DNA of 64,000 nt from Erythrocercus mccallii (GCA_013397435.1 VZRG01000879.1:186001-250000); one strand, 5' to 3'. Numbered from the stretch's first letter, positions 25,401 through 39,492 are shown. The notes: a model not told the origin generated them from the letters alone. A program made the numbers and translations.

Positions 25401-27257
25401 TATGGCTGTCATCTTCAGACAGCATGACAGAGAAGGGGAGCTTGACATGTCCTGCTGCAGCCCTGTCTCAATGTCTTATGGTGCTGCTGGGTGAAGTTTC
25501 TGTGACAAGATCTCTCCCAGCTTTTCGTTCTTATCCTGAAGGAGATGCTAAGCACTGTGTGATGCAGAGGGGTCAGAGGTGTTACCTGATGTTTCATATG
25601 GACAGTTGGTATTGGTCCTGAGATCTGGAGTGGCTGGGCAGGGCAGAGGATCTTGGCTTCAAAAGAAAGCAAAGCAACAAGGTAGACTAGAGAGGAGAGA
25701 ATTAATATCATGAAATGGATTTACATGGCGCCATCTTCATATCTGAACTGGAGCTGTCAGGGAGAATGAGATCCAGACTCGCTGCTGCTCTCCAGAGAGG
25801 AGCTGTTATGGAACAATTGCTCAGTTAAAGTGATGGCTCCACCTCTGTGCCTGGCTGATTGCTGCAAGTAGAAAACAGACACAACCGGGCATGATCCCTT
25901 CTCCTCTCCCACTGGCCGTTTGTGCCTTTCTGCAGGCTCTGGTTTAGCTTCTTTTGCTTGCTGTATTGCTTTCACCCCTTGAGCACCAGTTGGAGTCCTC
26001 CTCCCACCCTTACCTGCCTCTTAGCTCCATCACCTTGCCTTCTTTTCCATCCTCAATCGTTTCTGGCTCCCTCCATTCAGAGTAAGTGGCACTTAAACAT
26101 CTATCCAGTAGGTGAACAGATGTGTGCATGTTTGTTGCCTACAATACAGAAAGGGGTGTGTGTGTTAAACACTTAACTACCTATGTTTTATCACACGCTA
26201 CTCCATCCTCTGTTCTGGAACTTGCCTTTTGGGGACTCACAGCGCCTCTTCCTGGGCATGACTCTCCTCTGTTGTGCAGAGGAGCAACAGGGGAAGATGC
26301 AGAGCAACTCTGTTGCTTCTTTCTTTTTCTGCTAGAAACAGTCCTGTTTTCCTCCTGCCTTCTGGTCAAAGCTCTTTTCTGGTCAGCCCTAATGGACTGG
26401 AAACTAAGGAGGAAGATTTTGCTTTTAGTCCTGACCTTGACAGGGTCTTCAGGGTCACTGAGAAATGCTTCCCCCCATTTCCTTCAGATATTCAAGAAAG
26501 GGTTGGTCTTTCTCCAAGCAGGAGGAAGTAAAACATGGTGGCAGTCTTCTCCTCAGGCCCAATATGTATCTTATGTATTTTCCTTGCTGTTTCTGACAGG
26601 TTGACCAGCCTTGATCACAGTGCTAGAGACCTGAAGCAAGGATCCTGACTGATGCACGCTCAGTACAGCCTGACTTCTTGAGGAGAACAAGTATTTTCCT
26701 GAAAGTCTGTCCCCTCAAAGCAGCACACAGGTAAAGCAGACAATGCTTCTGATGCTCCGGCTCACCTGCACTGGATTGGGCAAATGACTTTTTCCTTTCA
26801 TTTGGCTCAAGAGGGGCTTTGTCACCACAGCCTGCCATGTCTGTAGGGATGAAACCGTAAAATGTATTTACTGCATGGAGAATATTTCTCAGCAAAAATG
26901 TACTTTCAGAGGATCAAGACTGCCCATATGGTTGAGATAAATATGGGTTAAAAGCGTGGGAGGAGTACGCCGAAAAAGGAAAATTGTTGCATACGAGGTA
27001 TTAATAAAACAATACTTAGATCTTGTGTTCTAAAATATTTTTGTACTGGAAATACCTTAATTTAAACTGAAAACTTTTTAAGAAAAAGGAATAAAGGAAT
27101 GCATGTTATGGAGAAGGGATATAGTAAGAAATTAATTTAATCATGTTGTTTTCAACTCAGAAAGATGTATCAGGTCATCCGTAAGTGAAAAAAAACAAAC
27201 ACAAAAGCCTTGCAGTTCCTGTTGCTATGACTCATGGAAACCAGATCTACAAAAAAT
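22413..27257. other. Unannotated non-coding stretch
   Basis: No gene is recognised. The longest frame, 26122-26604 on the plus strand (160 codons), is rich in Leu, Ser and Cys, shows no domain and has no flanking splice or promoter signals that I find convincing. It overlaps frames in other phases and on the other strand, so I treat it as chance. Confidence 0.55.
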
Positions 27258-27420
27258 GAGGTCGTTTAGTCCAAAGTCTTAATCCCCTACTAGTATGTAA
27301 CATCGTTCCCAGCAATGTCTACCAGTCCTGATTTAAATGATGGGATTTTCCCTTGTGCCCTTGGGATACTATTGCACAGGGTAATAGAATTAATCTGCTT
27401 ACTTCTCTTTCAACCCCTGA
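27258..27420 (-). mobile_element. Old CR1/L3-type LINE 3' fragment
   Basis: The plus strand reads like the reverse complement of an ancient amniote CR1/L3 3' region. In order it shows 'GAGGTCGTTTAGTCC', then 'ACCAGTCCTGATTTAAATGA', then 'CCCTTGGGATACTATTGCAC' and 'GGGTAATAGAATTAATCTG'. These correspond to the conserved 'GATCATCTAGTC', 'CATCCAGTCTTGATTTAAA' and 'CCCTTGGTAAGTTGTTCCAA..GGTTAAT' blocks of L3-like copies, read from memory. Divergence is high and boundaries are approximate. No coding remains. An alternative is another CR1 lineage with the same 3' architecture. Confidence 0.55.
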
Positions 27421-29052
27421 CCGCTGCAGATGCAATTAGTAGTAGGTGATGGGAGGATTTTGTTTCCTATGCTGTATTATGAAGGCTTAGGGCTGTATTG
27501 TGTTAAACCAGACATCAGTTGCAAGCGTGTTTGCTTGAGTGTGGCTTATCTGTCAGTACTCATTACTGGCCCATAAACGTCTCTGAACTACATTTCTCAG
27601 ACTTAGGAGCTTTTCTACAATCGTAATTCAGGATCTGATAAGGCACAGACTAATGTATTTGAATGCCTGTGAGAAAGATAGTATGATTGGGAACTAAAGT
27701 GAAATGCAAAGTCACACGCTACCAGTGCAAGAGACTCGAAGAGGCAATTTACTTCTGTGCCTCTGGAGCGTTCTCTGGTCTCTTTGGCTTTTCTCCCAGA
27801 CAATTAGTTAGGATGAAATACCTTTTTGCTGTGTGTGGTGCTGCTGAAAGTACCACTGTACCTTTCCATCTGTGAATTTCAGGCTTGTCTTAGATGAATA
27901 GTGTGGGCTTCTTATAATGTTTACTGAAAGACTCCAGTTAAATAATCTGATAAAGTCAAACAAATTGACCTGGAAAATCATAGCTGGTTGTATTTAGTTA
28001 ATACAAAGTAAAGCATCTTTCTGTGATGTTTCACCTGGGTTTTTTTCCTCAAATTTGGAAGTTTTATTGAGAGAACAGTTAGTTTCTAAAGCAGATGAAT
28101 GCTGGAATGCAGATGACTGGGTTACACCTGGAGAATACAGCAACAGCTGAACTGTACAGATTCCTTGTGTGGACATATGTATTCATCCACTTCAAAAGCG
28201 AATTAAAAACAACATCCTAATACAGAAAGCAACAGCAATATAGCTGCCATTGGATGTTTGAATGAGGCTTCAATGTGAAATGGAGCCTGGAGGTCCTGAA
28301 AAAGTGGGCATGTGCTAGTTTTACACAGGGACTCTGTCCTCTGGCACTAAAGGAGGAGGTTACAATCCTGTTCCTCCTCCCTCTCAATAAACCCTGGGTC
28401 AAATATGCCATAGGTTTTCTGGAGTATTTTTTCAAACAGAAAACCTAAATATAATCTTAGTCCAGTCTTTCATTATCAAGATAAATTCATTAAGCTTATT
28501 AAAATTTGACTACGTTGCCTGTGTTTGTCAGATACAAAATTCTTAAATGTTGAAGATTGCAAAGCTTTGATATGCTCAATGAGTTCTGTGCTAATTTTCC
28601 TATTATTTTTAATCATTTGAAACTCTTTCCCAGCTTGGTGCTTGGCTGCCTCATGTGGTTTCATAATGTACTTTAAAGGATGGGGAGGTGGAGACTTAAA
28701 GCCAGGGGTAATGATCCATAGCACTCTGGATCATCTGCAGCTTATGTTCCCTGTCCCTGCTTTGCCAGTCAAGCTTTATTCCAGTGAAAGTGTCAGTAAG
28801 CCCAAGGCAGATAGGCACTGTTTCTCCTCTCTCCTTTGCTTTTTCTTTACCCTGAAAGTTTATCTTGCTGCTCGCTTTTTAAAAACTTTGCATTAGCTGG
28901 GGGGCTGTGAAGTAAAAGACACGCTTTAAATACAGATACTGGTGATAGTCCTTTCAAAAGCTGCATTTCTCAAGCTGGGAGCTATTGACCCCTTTCAGTG
29001 CAGTCACAAAGAAATCCCAGAGGAAGTGGAGGGTGAGGACCATTAGGGATTT

Positions 29053-29090
29053 ACATATATACATATACATATATATATAAAAAATTTTTT
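29053..29090. repeat. AT/ACAT microsatellite with A/T tail
   Basis: ACATAT units alternate with plain AT dinucleotides and run into AAAAAATTTTTT. It is a short AT microsatellite of ordinary kind. Confidence 0.8.
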
Positions 29091-32000
29091 CCTCCAAGTC
29101 TTCTTCTTACTCCACCCTCTGGCAAGCTGGCTATTGTTTGTGCCTCCACATGGGATACCAGTGGCCATACAGGGAAAATGGCATAATGTTAAATTCTTTA
29201 TAAAAATTGATTTCTTACATTTGCTTTTTCTTCCCCCCTTGCTGAAAGTTGTTCTGTTTTGGTGCAAGCTCTAGGCAAAAGGAAAGTGGTAGCCCATGGT
29301 ACACATAGTATAGCATCTTGGGCCGTGCAAAAGACTTTTCTTGTCTCTGTTATGTCAGTTCAGGTGATGAGGCAAAGCAGCAAAATGGCAAATGATGAGG
29401 TGCAGCTACTATGAACAGGAGGAGAGGATGTTGCGTTTTCCTGCATCTTGAACTCAGTAATAATGAGTAACAATATTTATTTTTTTGCTTTTTCATTGCT
29501 TAAGAGGATGGTCAGGCCATGGGACAGAGGCACAGAGCACCCCTCTGTGTCCCTTTTTATTCAAAATCTATCTTTTATTCATATATTTCGCAGCTGAAGT
29601 GCTGAGGCAGTGGCATGCACCAGTTTGGGCCAGTAGCTTCCTCTGCTCTGTGGGATGACCACAGCCCAATTATCCCAGCAGGCACGTGAAATGTTTGAGC
29701 CTGCAGGAGGCGAGGCGGCGAGCAGCAGTATTTCAGAGGCTGAAGTTTTGTGGGTAGCAGGGGTCAGTCTAAACATGCACCAGCTCAGAAAAATAACTCC
29801 TGGAGTTTGGGATTTTTTCCTGGTGCAACTGTCACTTGTTGGTGAACAGAAACTGCTTGCTTTTTTGAAACAAGTCTGAACTTCAAACACATCCACTTAG
29901 TGACTTCTACAAAGGATCAGCTGTAGCAACATGAGCCCAAAAAAGGCTGAATCCCCTGACTCCAGAAAGCAGAGGCAGAACCTGGAGGGGGAAAAGCATA
30001 GGTTTGGAAGCCAGGAAAAAGAGAACTCTTGGAGAGGAATAAGTGTGTGCCTGTGCATGTGAGCATAAGATTTGGACACTCTTTTGTATCCTCTTGTAGC
30101 CTCTGGAACTGGAATGCAGTTTTTAGTTGTGCTTTCTGTGGTTGCCATTACTTCTGTTTCCTTGTGATGCTCTGCTGATTGTCCTCATAAAAATCTGTTC
30201 AAGAACTGATAATGTTGCAAACTTGTTAAAAATTAAAGTACAAAACCCCAATTCCTTCTTAGAAAGACAAAGCAACAAATTTTGAGGTCCATTTACCACA
30301 ATCATGTCACAATATTCAATCTGTGTTATGCTGAGGTGTGATTACAGAAGTGGAAAAAGAGAAAGTACATTCTATAAACACATTGTTGGGCAGAATATTA
30401 ATAGTTCAATATTATTATGATGATTATCTGTGGGTACATTGACAATATACACTTTTTTCCTTATTAAAATGTTGAACAGTTTGACAAATTTTAAAGAAAC
30501 TGCAATTTTGTGAGAATGGAATAAGGACTTTTTAAAGGTGTTTTTAAAATAAGCCTATAAATGGAGGCTGCATTGACCAAAAGAATCTGATATTGTACTG
30601 AGAGAGTTCTAATTTTCTTTAATTTTCCTTTTGACTGTGAATTAAAATGTTTGGAGAAGCTGTGCTACTCTCAGATGTCTACAAAAGTAGTCTTCAAGAG
30701 AATCTTACTCTATGATAAATTGTAATTATACTAGAGATAAAACTGGGAGAGCCTTCTGGGCTTTATTTTTCTCTGGGCTTGAGCTGGTGCCAGTATAACA
30801 GGGGGATGTGCTTACGTATCTTTTTCTTCATGAAAGGTAATTTGGTGCCTCCTAAATGCTGCCCACTGTGTATCAAGAGGAGATCTCACAGCGAGTGTTG
30901 TGGAATGATGCGATGCCCCATGTTCTCGGTTCTCAAATCACCAGTGGAGCGGCAAATGAATTTTGACATGTACATGGTTGGCATGGGACATCTGAGTTAG
31001 CACTGCACACATAAATGGGATGCTCCTGGCCCAGCAGCCGTTGTTCCAAGCTCCCTGCAAACTCCCAGGCCGTGTGTTTTGGTTGCAGCCTGGTCACATT
31101 ATAACTGTCCCAGGAGCTGCCGTGGCTGACATTTGTTGTGCGAGCGCTCACAAGGGAGAGAGGAGCGTCAAGGGTGAGTGCCAGGTCAGCCATGCATCCC
31201 CAGCACCTTCTCTGAGGAGCAGGGCCTGGATTCACCGCTGGGATAGCGGGAGGTTTCTGCTCTTCTGCTGCAGGAGGTGCTCATCAGGCTGTAAGTGGCT
31301 GCTGACAATGTGGCACGTGTTTGCCACTTCTGTCTCTAATGGCTCTACAGGACCCAAATGTTGCTAGAGCTGATTCTGCAAGGAGTGGATTGACCTTTTC
31401 AGATGTATTGCCCCAGAGACCTGGAGCTAATCCTTCTGATGTTAACCATGGGGCATGTGTGGACTGGTTTGGGCTATGCCTGTTTCCCTATGAAGTTGGG
31501 AGCTTGTGTAACATAGAAATGATCAGGATGGAGGAGGAAAGAAATGTCATTAGAAACATAATTTTAACAGTTCCTGTCACTTAGATGTAATGCTACAGAG
31601 TAATTTAAAGCTTTTTTGACTAACTCTTTAATGGATAAAGTACTTTGTCAAGGGACAATGAAGTTTACCCAGTGTGACAGGACAAGTAGAGCTGCCTTTC
31701 ATTGCTGTGCCACGTCCTGGGCAGAGTGCCTGAGATAGGGTGTCACTGAGAATGGCAGTAAAGGCTTTGCATTGCTTATTTTGAGACCCACAAAAGTACA
31801 GTCGTTTTTGATTTGTGCATTTTGAAAACTATTGAGTGAAACAGGGGACTTAGTTTAAAAGCTGCTAGAACTATTCTCTCACTGTAGAGATTTCTCAGGA
31901 AACAGATACGTAAGAGGGCTATATATGTGCATGTATTTGAAGCTTTTACTCTTGGGCTTATGAGTAAGAGCTGGGATCAGTGAAAGGTGATAACTACTAA

Positions 32001-34150
32001 AATCAGTAATAAGGATAGTATTACCCTCTAAGAAGTGAAGTGGGTTTGGGGAATTTTGCATTCAATTATTAGCTCTGTACCTAGACTGCATGCTGACAGT
32101 GAGAAGTAGCTTAATTCATCTCTGCCTTCTTTCCTCATCTATATAAAGATGCTAAACCAGCTGATAAGCTTTTGCTTGTAGGAAATGTATTTTATTTTGT
32201 GTAGAAACTAGCTTTGTAGAACTTTGAATTCCTTTTCAAAGAAATCTGATGATGAAAAAGTTTTAATTCTGAAGGGTTCATCTTCATATTTTTCCTTGTT
32301 GTTCCTCCTTTCTGTGACAAAACAGGAATGGGAAAAGGAAGTAAAAATTAAAGACGTAATCTAGAAATTCCCTTTCCTCGCTTGTAAAACTGCATATCAA
32401 AAAAATTTTATTACTCTTACATTAAAATGAAAGTAAATTGAAAACTAGTTGGATTTTAAACTTGCAGAGCATGAAAAAGGTTATTATTACTATCAAGTGC
32501 CCTGACCCATTTTAAAGCTGATGTTTCTTTCTTACTTGCATTGATGCATCTAGTTAGGGCAAAATCTTGAGAACTCCTTTGATAGAGGAGCCTACACATA
32601 TGTCAGCTGCTGGCCAGGCTTGTGCACAGTAAAGATAATGGTGATGACAATCTAACGTCTGGCTTGTCCTTTGTAAGATGACTCATGCTCCGGTTACTTC
32701 TAATGGGTGGGAGTCACGTCCTTGGCAGACATTACATTGTTGACAGTTGTTGGCAGATAAGAAAGTAGGAGCAGCCTTGGACATGCTTGTGCAGGACACT
32801 CAGGGCTATTGTCCTCAGAAGTGTCAGGAGAGCTGAGGTAGAGAGGACATGCAGGCATTTTGTGTCTGGATGACACAGAGGGGTTATAATGGCAGTGTAT
32901 AATGGCCTGTATTTTAGCTTCCAGTGTCCAGCATATGGAGATCTTGGGCTGAACGTGCAGCTGTCTGCAGCTGTTCCTTTCCCGAAAACATGGAGCACAG
33001 CACATGTATGAGTGGACCAACACCCCCAGCAGCATGTGCAAGTAGAAATATATTTCAAAGGAGTATGTTTAAGCAACATATAATTCCTTTCTTAATCATC
33101 TGTGAAAGGTTTATTTTCAAATGCCCAGTCACTAACGAGGTGCTAGATTTCAGATGGACTTGTAGCGCTGTCTTGACATTTTCAAGTGTCTAGGAGGTTT
33201 AACAGGCTTAGTCCCTCCCTGCAGCATGGCAGGAGACAGCCCCTGAGCCCAGGAGGGTAGGAGGAAGCTTTTCCTGTCAATTAGCTTTGTGTTATTGCCA
33301 CCTGGAACTGCTTCTGGCACTTTTTCCTGGTGACTGCTAACGACAGGATGTTAGAGTTTGTGGCTATCCAACCCACTGGTTTCCTCATGTTCCGCAGCAG
33401 GGGTATCAGGCTTGGGTATTCTTGCTGCTGCCTGGGTAGCCCTTGCTGGTGCTAGAGAGAGAAAGATGGACCCAGGGCAATACAAAGGATATGTTTGGCA
33501 AGGCTGAATTTGTCACTGACTCCTTGAACTGACCTGGACCATTTATAACATTTCTGGCTGCAAAGTATATCCAAGAGTACATTCCAAGAAAGCTAAAAAT
33601 AATATCCTCAACTTTAACTTACTTCTCCCACAAGGGTTCAGTTAACAAGAAGGAAAGAGTTTGTTCCTTTCTCCTCCCATGCTAAAGTGCTCAGCTCTCA
33701 GAATGGAGCTATAAGTTTATCGCAAGTTATTGGCCTGTGAGTTGGACTCATATATGGATCATATTACTGGAAAGTGTAGTTATTTGCCAGTACTGCCTTT
33801 GCTTTTCCATTTCCCTTTCCATCTCCCAGTTCTGTATGTTATCTGGTAGCAGCACTGAAGGCCAAAGTCTCTCTGAACTGATTGGAACCAGGAGTTGGCA
33901 TTTTGCTATTCTGGGTCCTTCTGCCAAAAGCCAGTGTTCAAAGTAAAGACTGTAAGTGTAGACTACTCACATGAGCACGATTTATGGTTGTTTAAAATAC
34001 CTGAAGATCAGTACAGCAAAGCTCTGATTCTCCTGGAGACTTAGTATGACCACACAGTGGATAAAATTGTGTATATTCCACAAGTCACCTCAGGAAATGA
34101 GGATAAGCGATGGTGACTTCTAAAAAGCAGTGATGAAATGGTTTATGGCT

Positions 34151-34231
34151 TGGGGTTTTTTTTGGTTTTTTTTTTTGGGTTTTTTTTTTTTTGTCTGTGG
34201 GGGGGTTTTTTGGTTTTGTTTTGTTTTTTTT
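34151..34231. repeat. T/G homopolymer-rich tract
   Basis: About 80 bp made almost only of T runs (up to about 14) and G runs (up to 7) on the plus strand. A mutated poly(T) of a retrocopy is possible, but no retrocopy body is seen on either side. Confidence 0.85.
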
Positions 34232-37200
34232 CCAAGATGTAGTTAGAAAGAACACATTTGGAAAACTCCAAACTAGCTAAATGCAAATCCAGATATTTTG
34301 GACCAGCAATATAAATCCCCAGGGATACTCAATAGTCCTGAGTGTTAGGTGTACAAACCTAATCCCAAGCTACTGCCTGAGCTGCTTGGGGTCTTGGTCT
34401 TTTGCTATGTGTTTTTTTCTGTTGATAAGTAGCAATGACAACTGATGAAAAGTCTAGTGTTCTGATGGTTCTTTCCTGTGAATAGAAAATCAGCTGTGCA
34501 TATCAAGTCTGTGAACCACATCTCTATAGTAGACAACTTTTTATGAAAGACAAAAATTACACAAACTTTTATATCCAAGAATCTTCACAGAGACCGTATA
34601 TCTTCATAAAATCAAGTTAAAATTTAGTAAATAGTTTCAATCAACAATAGAGGTACGTGTATGTATATATTTGTAAACATTAAAATATTTACTTCCAGAT
34701 TTTTTGATGCAATATATTTTTTGTTTAAAATTGCCAAAGCTGCTCTTTTTGACATCTAAAAATGAAACATACATTTTCCTATTAAAATTAGATCCAAACA
34801 TTTTATAAGAAGAGGTTTTGTGTGGTATTTTGTTTGGTGTAGTTGGTGTTTTTTTAAGTTAGGAAATGTAAAAAAATTTCATCTTAGATTAAACAAAACT
34901 TTAGGGAATTAATGTGAAGATATACTGTTGTGGTTTTTTTGTTTTAGAATAAGTCTCTACCAGTTCAAATTGAAGCAATTCTTCCCATCTAGTTTGGGAT
35001 TTTTTTATTTTTGTAATCCAAACAACAGAATCTTTTGATCATCTTGCTATGTTCTTTCTGGGTATACTAATGCAGAGTAATTTTTGTTAATTTTGGTTTT
35101 AGTTAATACAAAATTTCTTTTTGTGTCCCATTTCTGAAAGAGTTTGGGGCTTGTCTGGCAGGAAAATTATAATTAGGGCATTACTCTTCCTTCTGCTGAG
35201 TTGCTTTTGCCACTCTTAGTGGCAGGGAGACTGCTCTAGGATTTCAGGTTCCTATTTTCTCATCCACCTCTGAATTGCTGAATACCCTCAGCTGCAAGTC
35301 AAGGACTAAGGCATGAGTGCTCATTGTTATGATTAAATGTTTTCTTTGCTAATTCTCTTTTATTGTGTCCCAGTGGCTTGCAGCTGAGGATTAAAATAAC
35401 TGCCTTCAGCACCAGCAGTAGGCTCTGTTTGAAACCTCCAAAAGGCATGGTTTACCTTCCCTGTATCCCTTGTAATATGCGTGTCCAGGATGAGCAGCAC
35501 TCACCTCCCCATCCCAATTGATTCTCTTGCTGAGGAGTGTTGGACAGATACCATTACACACGTAGTAGAGGTGCTTCCAGATTTGGGGTTTGATCTTGAT
35601 TTAAAGGAGAGGAGAATGGAAAGGAAGGGAATGTTTGGGTTTTTTTGGGAAAGACCCTGGCTGTAGTGCTTTGCAGAACTGTTCTAAATACGCTCCCAGG
35701 CAGGGAGGTCTGTGGGTGCAGGAGAGCTGTTCAGATGTTTCCATGCAGTGCTCAGGGCTCCTGTCCCAGGCACGTACTTCATTATTGCTTTGGGGAAAGG
35801 CATTCTGGGAGTAATCAATCAGCACCACTGTGGGTTACTTCTCAATCAGAGCTCCTCTGATGTGTCTTTCAGTGCTGCTCATTTTGTTTTTAATCTCGGA
35901 ATGAGGGATCGATTTGCAAAAATAGCACCAGGCAGAAGAGTTGGTTTGGCAATGGGTGAAAGCATCTGGCCTGTTTTTTCCAAAGCACTTAAATGGGGAT
36001 TTTAAATTGTAGGTCCTGAAGAAGACAGTGCTAGTAGTGCTTTGCTAAAGTGTGCTCTGAAGATCTCAGTGGATTCCTAACACAAGATTAAAGTGTCCCC
36101 TTGGATCTTTGCTGTCACCTCTGATCTGGAGCACAGCTTATCTCAGAAAGGACCCCTGTGCTTCAGCTTTACAATGGTGCCATATCACTGTCCTGCCCCT
36201 TTATCTGTCCTTCCTCTGTTCTTCCACTTACCATACCTCCAGATTCTTTGCTGCAACTCTTCCTGCTTTTGCTGACACAGTGTTGCAAAATGGACATGCT
36301 GGGGAGGGAAAAGCTGTAAAAAAGATTTATGTGATTCAAGACAGTCTTTATGTGTGTAAGAATTTGGGGGAAAAGCTGGTCTGATAGAAAGCTTTGCCCT
36401 TCCTCTATCAGTGGGTGAGCTCAGATTAAGATCCAGGGCAGTTGGTACCCAGGTCCAACCTCACCCTTCTGACTTAAGCAAATGGTTTTAAAATTGGCAT
36501 AGCTGGCTGGGAAGACACAACCTGTACTGCAGAGGATGGGAGCTACATGCCTTGAGTTAATTTCCTTGAGGACATCTGTACAAGGTGCACTTTGGCCAGT
36601 ATTTTCTGATGTTCCATGTCGTTGCTCACAAAGGAGAAAAGATGGACTGTACTTATTTTCCCCCAGAGTTCAACTGGAGTTGAAAGGAGGTACTTCTTTA
36701 CCTCCCTTAAAGAGTAACTTTATACTGTTGTCTCCTACAATAACAGCTGTCAGTGCTAGAAGGAAAATAACATATTTGTCAAGACAGTGAGGCTGTAAAA
36801 GTTGGTAAGAGAGAAGGAAAGGTATGTGCAGGGAGCTGAGACTGCAGCAGGAGTCATGAGAATTCCCAAGCTCTGAAGAGTGCTCCTGATTTTATCTTTT
36901 CATACAGCTCTGGGGGTAGTGTTTGTTTAATGTTTCTGGTCATGGTGAATGAAAGTAAAAATCCTGACTGGATGGTGTATTAGTGCTGTGCTGATGAGGC
37001 AGATTAGGCCACCTGTTGTATTTGCTGTGCAGTGTTGTGTCACAAATTATGTTTATGGCTAAGAACCTCAAATGCTGACACCTTATCAAATAAGGTAGGA
37101 AAGGGTCATTGTGACCCCTTTTTCATCCTAGACACAAGGTTTCTTTGAATTAAACCTGGTTTGGATCTGAGCATCTTCATGCAGCAATTTGTCATACTTT

Positions 37201-38283
37201 TTCCTATTCACGACCATTCTTCCCTGTATATCTTGCAATTACATAATGCCTGTGTGGCAGCTTGAAAAATTGTTTGGAAGGCAGCCGAACACTGCTGAAG
37301 CTCTATGACCATATTTCCAGTTCTTTGTCAAATAACTTCATCCTCTGCAGTTCATATTTTGATATCAGTGGCCTGCAGATTATCTGAGAATGGAAGATGC
37401 TTGGGGACAGGTTTGTGTCTATAACTTTCTTAGCTCATAGTGTTCTTTGATCTTTCCTCAAATATGAAATCTCCATCAGACTGTCCCAATCTCTGTCAAC
37501 ATCAGCTGAAGCTGGAAACTGAGTGGAACAGTGCATCATGAGTAAACTTGCCCAAGGCACTGTGTATGAAATCTGAGCCACTGGAGTCAGTGTACATACT
37601 CCCACATATCTCCCTGGCCCTAGAAGTTTATCCCTTTACTGATGAAGAACTTCTTGTGTACATAAGGACTGATGAATCACCTGTTCTCAGCTGATCTTTT
37701 CCTCCCACAAACCATCTCTGAAGCCTGGTAATGTGGGTGCATGTCCATTAATCCTGACACTGGTAGGTTTTGCCTGGACAAAACATGGCTTGAGGAATTG
37801 AGACCGCTGCCTGTAAGTGGCTAATGAATCTGGAAAATTCCTGCAGTAGGAAGAAGTGTACCTAGGTGAGAACATATGGAGCACTGAGAAAGAAAAGAGA
37901 GGGTCACAGTAAGTTTTGCACCTTCCCAGTGGGCAGTGCTGGGAAAGCAGGCAGCCCCAGAGAGATCTTGGAACATGCTTTCATTGACAGAAAGTAGTTT
38001 GGCAGCTTGTTTTACTCACTGCCTTTATTCTATAAAACTGGAAAAGCTCCTTCTATCCCACACTCAATGAAGTCTGGGGAGGTACCTGTACCAGCTTCTC
38101 CTCTTGTGCATTGCAGAGGTTTGCAGAGCCTCAGGGATGCCTGTTGCCTGGATACAGGGTAGTCCTGCATCTCAGCCCCCCAGCCAGCCCTGCAAAAGTG
38201 GAGGTTGCGAGGGGAAAAGTGGATGTCGTAATCCCTGTGCACTTGGAAGCAGGAGCACAAAGTCCACCTGATGCTTTGCTACT

Positions 38284-38309
38284 GTTATTATTATTTATCA
38301 TTATTATTG
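38284..38309. repeat. ATT-rich microsatellite
   Basis: TTA/ATT triplets with interruptions (TTATTATTATTTATCATTAT core). A short imperfect microsatellite. Confidence 0.8.
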
Positions 38310-39492
38310 ATAGGAGAAAAGTGCAACCCAGCTGCTCAGCACAGAGATTTGAGGGCTCCCGCAGGGTGAAGCGCTTCGTGCCACTTAGCAAACCAGCCAC
38401 TGTGCTGTCTCTGGTGTATGCACTTTATTTCACATGCTTGTTCTGAGCCTCCTGCTGGTGCTCACACCACAACTGCTGACAAGTAGCCTTCCTGGCAACA
38501 TGGAATCAGAACCTGTGACTTGAGACCCTGTGAGTACTGTACGAAGAAGGCACTGTCTGCTGAATATTTAAAAATAAATTATTTCATCTTAAACATGAAA
38601 ATGCTTTTTGCAATTCACACACATCACTGCTTGGTGACAGTTACTGGCCAAGTCATGCATTACTCTTGTGTTTAGAGGAGACTGCTGACTGTAGGGCAAA
38701 AACCTTCTCTCTCCTTTGCTGAGCGCATGAAAGCTCATCATTAGGAGGATGCCCTGTTGTATGGCACATGGATAAATGTCTATAAACATCCCTGACTGAG
38801 AGTAGTAAAAAATCATTTTTAAGCTCAGCTAGTTTAAATTTGGTCTATTTCATATTGCAATGCTATGGATTTTGCTGTATACATCTGTGGAGTACTATGC
38901 TATTTCAAACAGCACTTAGGAACTGTGTCAGTAGTGGTAATTAACCTTTAGACTGAGAGAGCATGAAAGATCTCACATAACAGATCAAGTCCTCTTGCTC
39001 AAAGCACAGTCAATTTTCATGACAGAAATACTAGCTGATCTAAGAATATGTACATTCAACTTCAATATGTGAAAACAAATTAGTATAATGAAGTGTGTGT
39101 GGCAGGGAGATGAACAGCTGAGCAAAGTCACATTGAAGATTGGCTCATCCTCGTTGTTGAAGGAGGACAGCACCAAACTTTGAACTAACGTTAAAAACAA
39201 AACCTTTAGAACTCTGAAAACACAAAGGATTTCAAGAAAAACAGTAGAAGGTCATGAAATGTGGAGCAATTTTTCCTAGGCCTTTAGAAAATCTTATTTA
39301 TGAAGGTATTTGCATCTCTGCAAAACAAGTGCAAATGATTGACAACACAAGCGTATTGTTCTGATGGTGCAGTCCACACTTTGTGTTTCTATTTACACAT
39401 GTATGAAGGGTGTCAGAGGATGAGAGATGGGGCTCCTTATGAGGCGACTGTTGAAAGGCTGGGCTGAAGGTGAATCTGCTTTGTCTTGGCTC

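Larger units (their letters stand above)
27421..39492. other. Unannotated non-coding stretch
   Basis: Twelve kilobases without a recognisable gene. The stretch from about 34540 to 35110 is markedly AT-rich. Simple tracts are noted separately at 29053-29090, 34151-34231 and 38284-38309. A possible 17-nt microexon is discussed at 31274-31290. Frames of up to about 115 codons near 31.0-31.4 kb and 32.7-33.1 kb look random in composition. Confidence 0.55.

Noticed and set aside
26122..26604. 160-codon plus-strand frame
   Set aside because: No domain or convincing splice or promoter context; overlapped by other frames in the same interval.
32095..32155. MIR SINE-like sequence (CTTAATTCATCTCTGCC..CCTCATCTATATAAAG)
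   Set aside because: It resembles the MIR core loosely, but MIRs are rare in birds and the match is too short to support by eye. A profile search would decide.
38775..38800. miR-30-like seed context (TATAAACATCCCTGACTG)
   Set aside because: The 5' base pattern differs from the mature miRNA, and no complementary arm forming a hairpin was found nearby.
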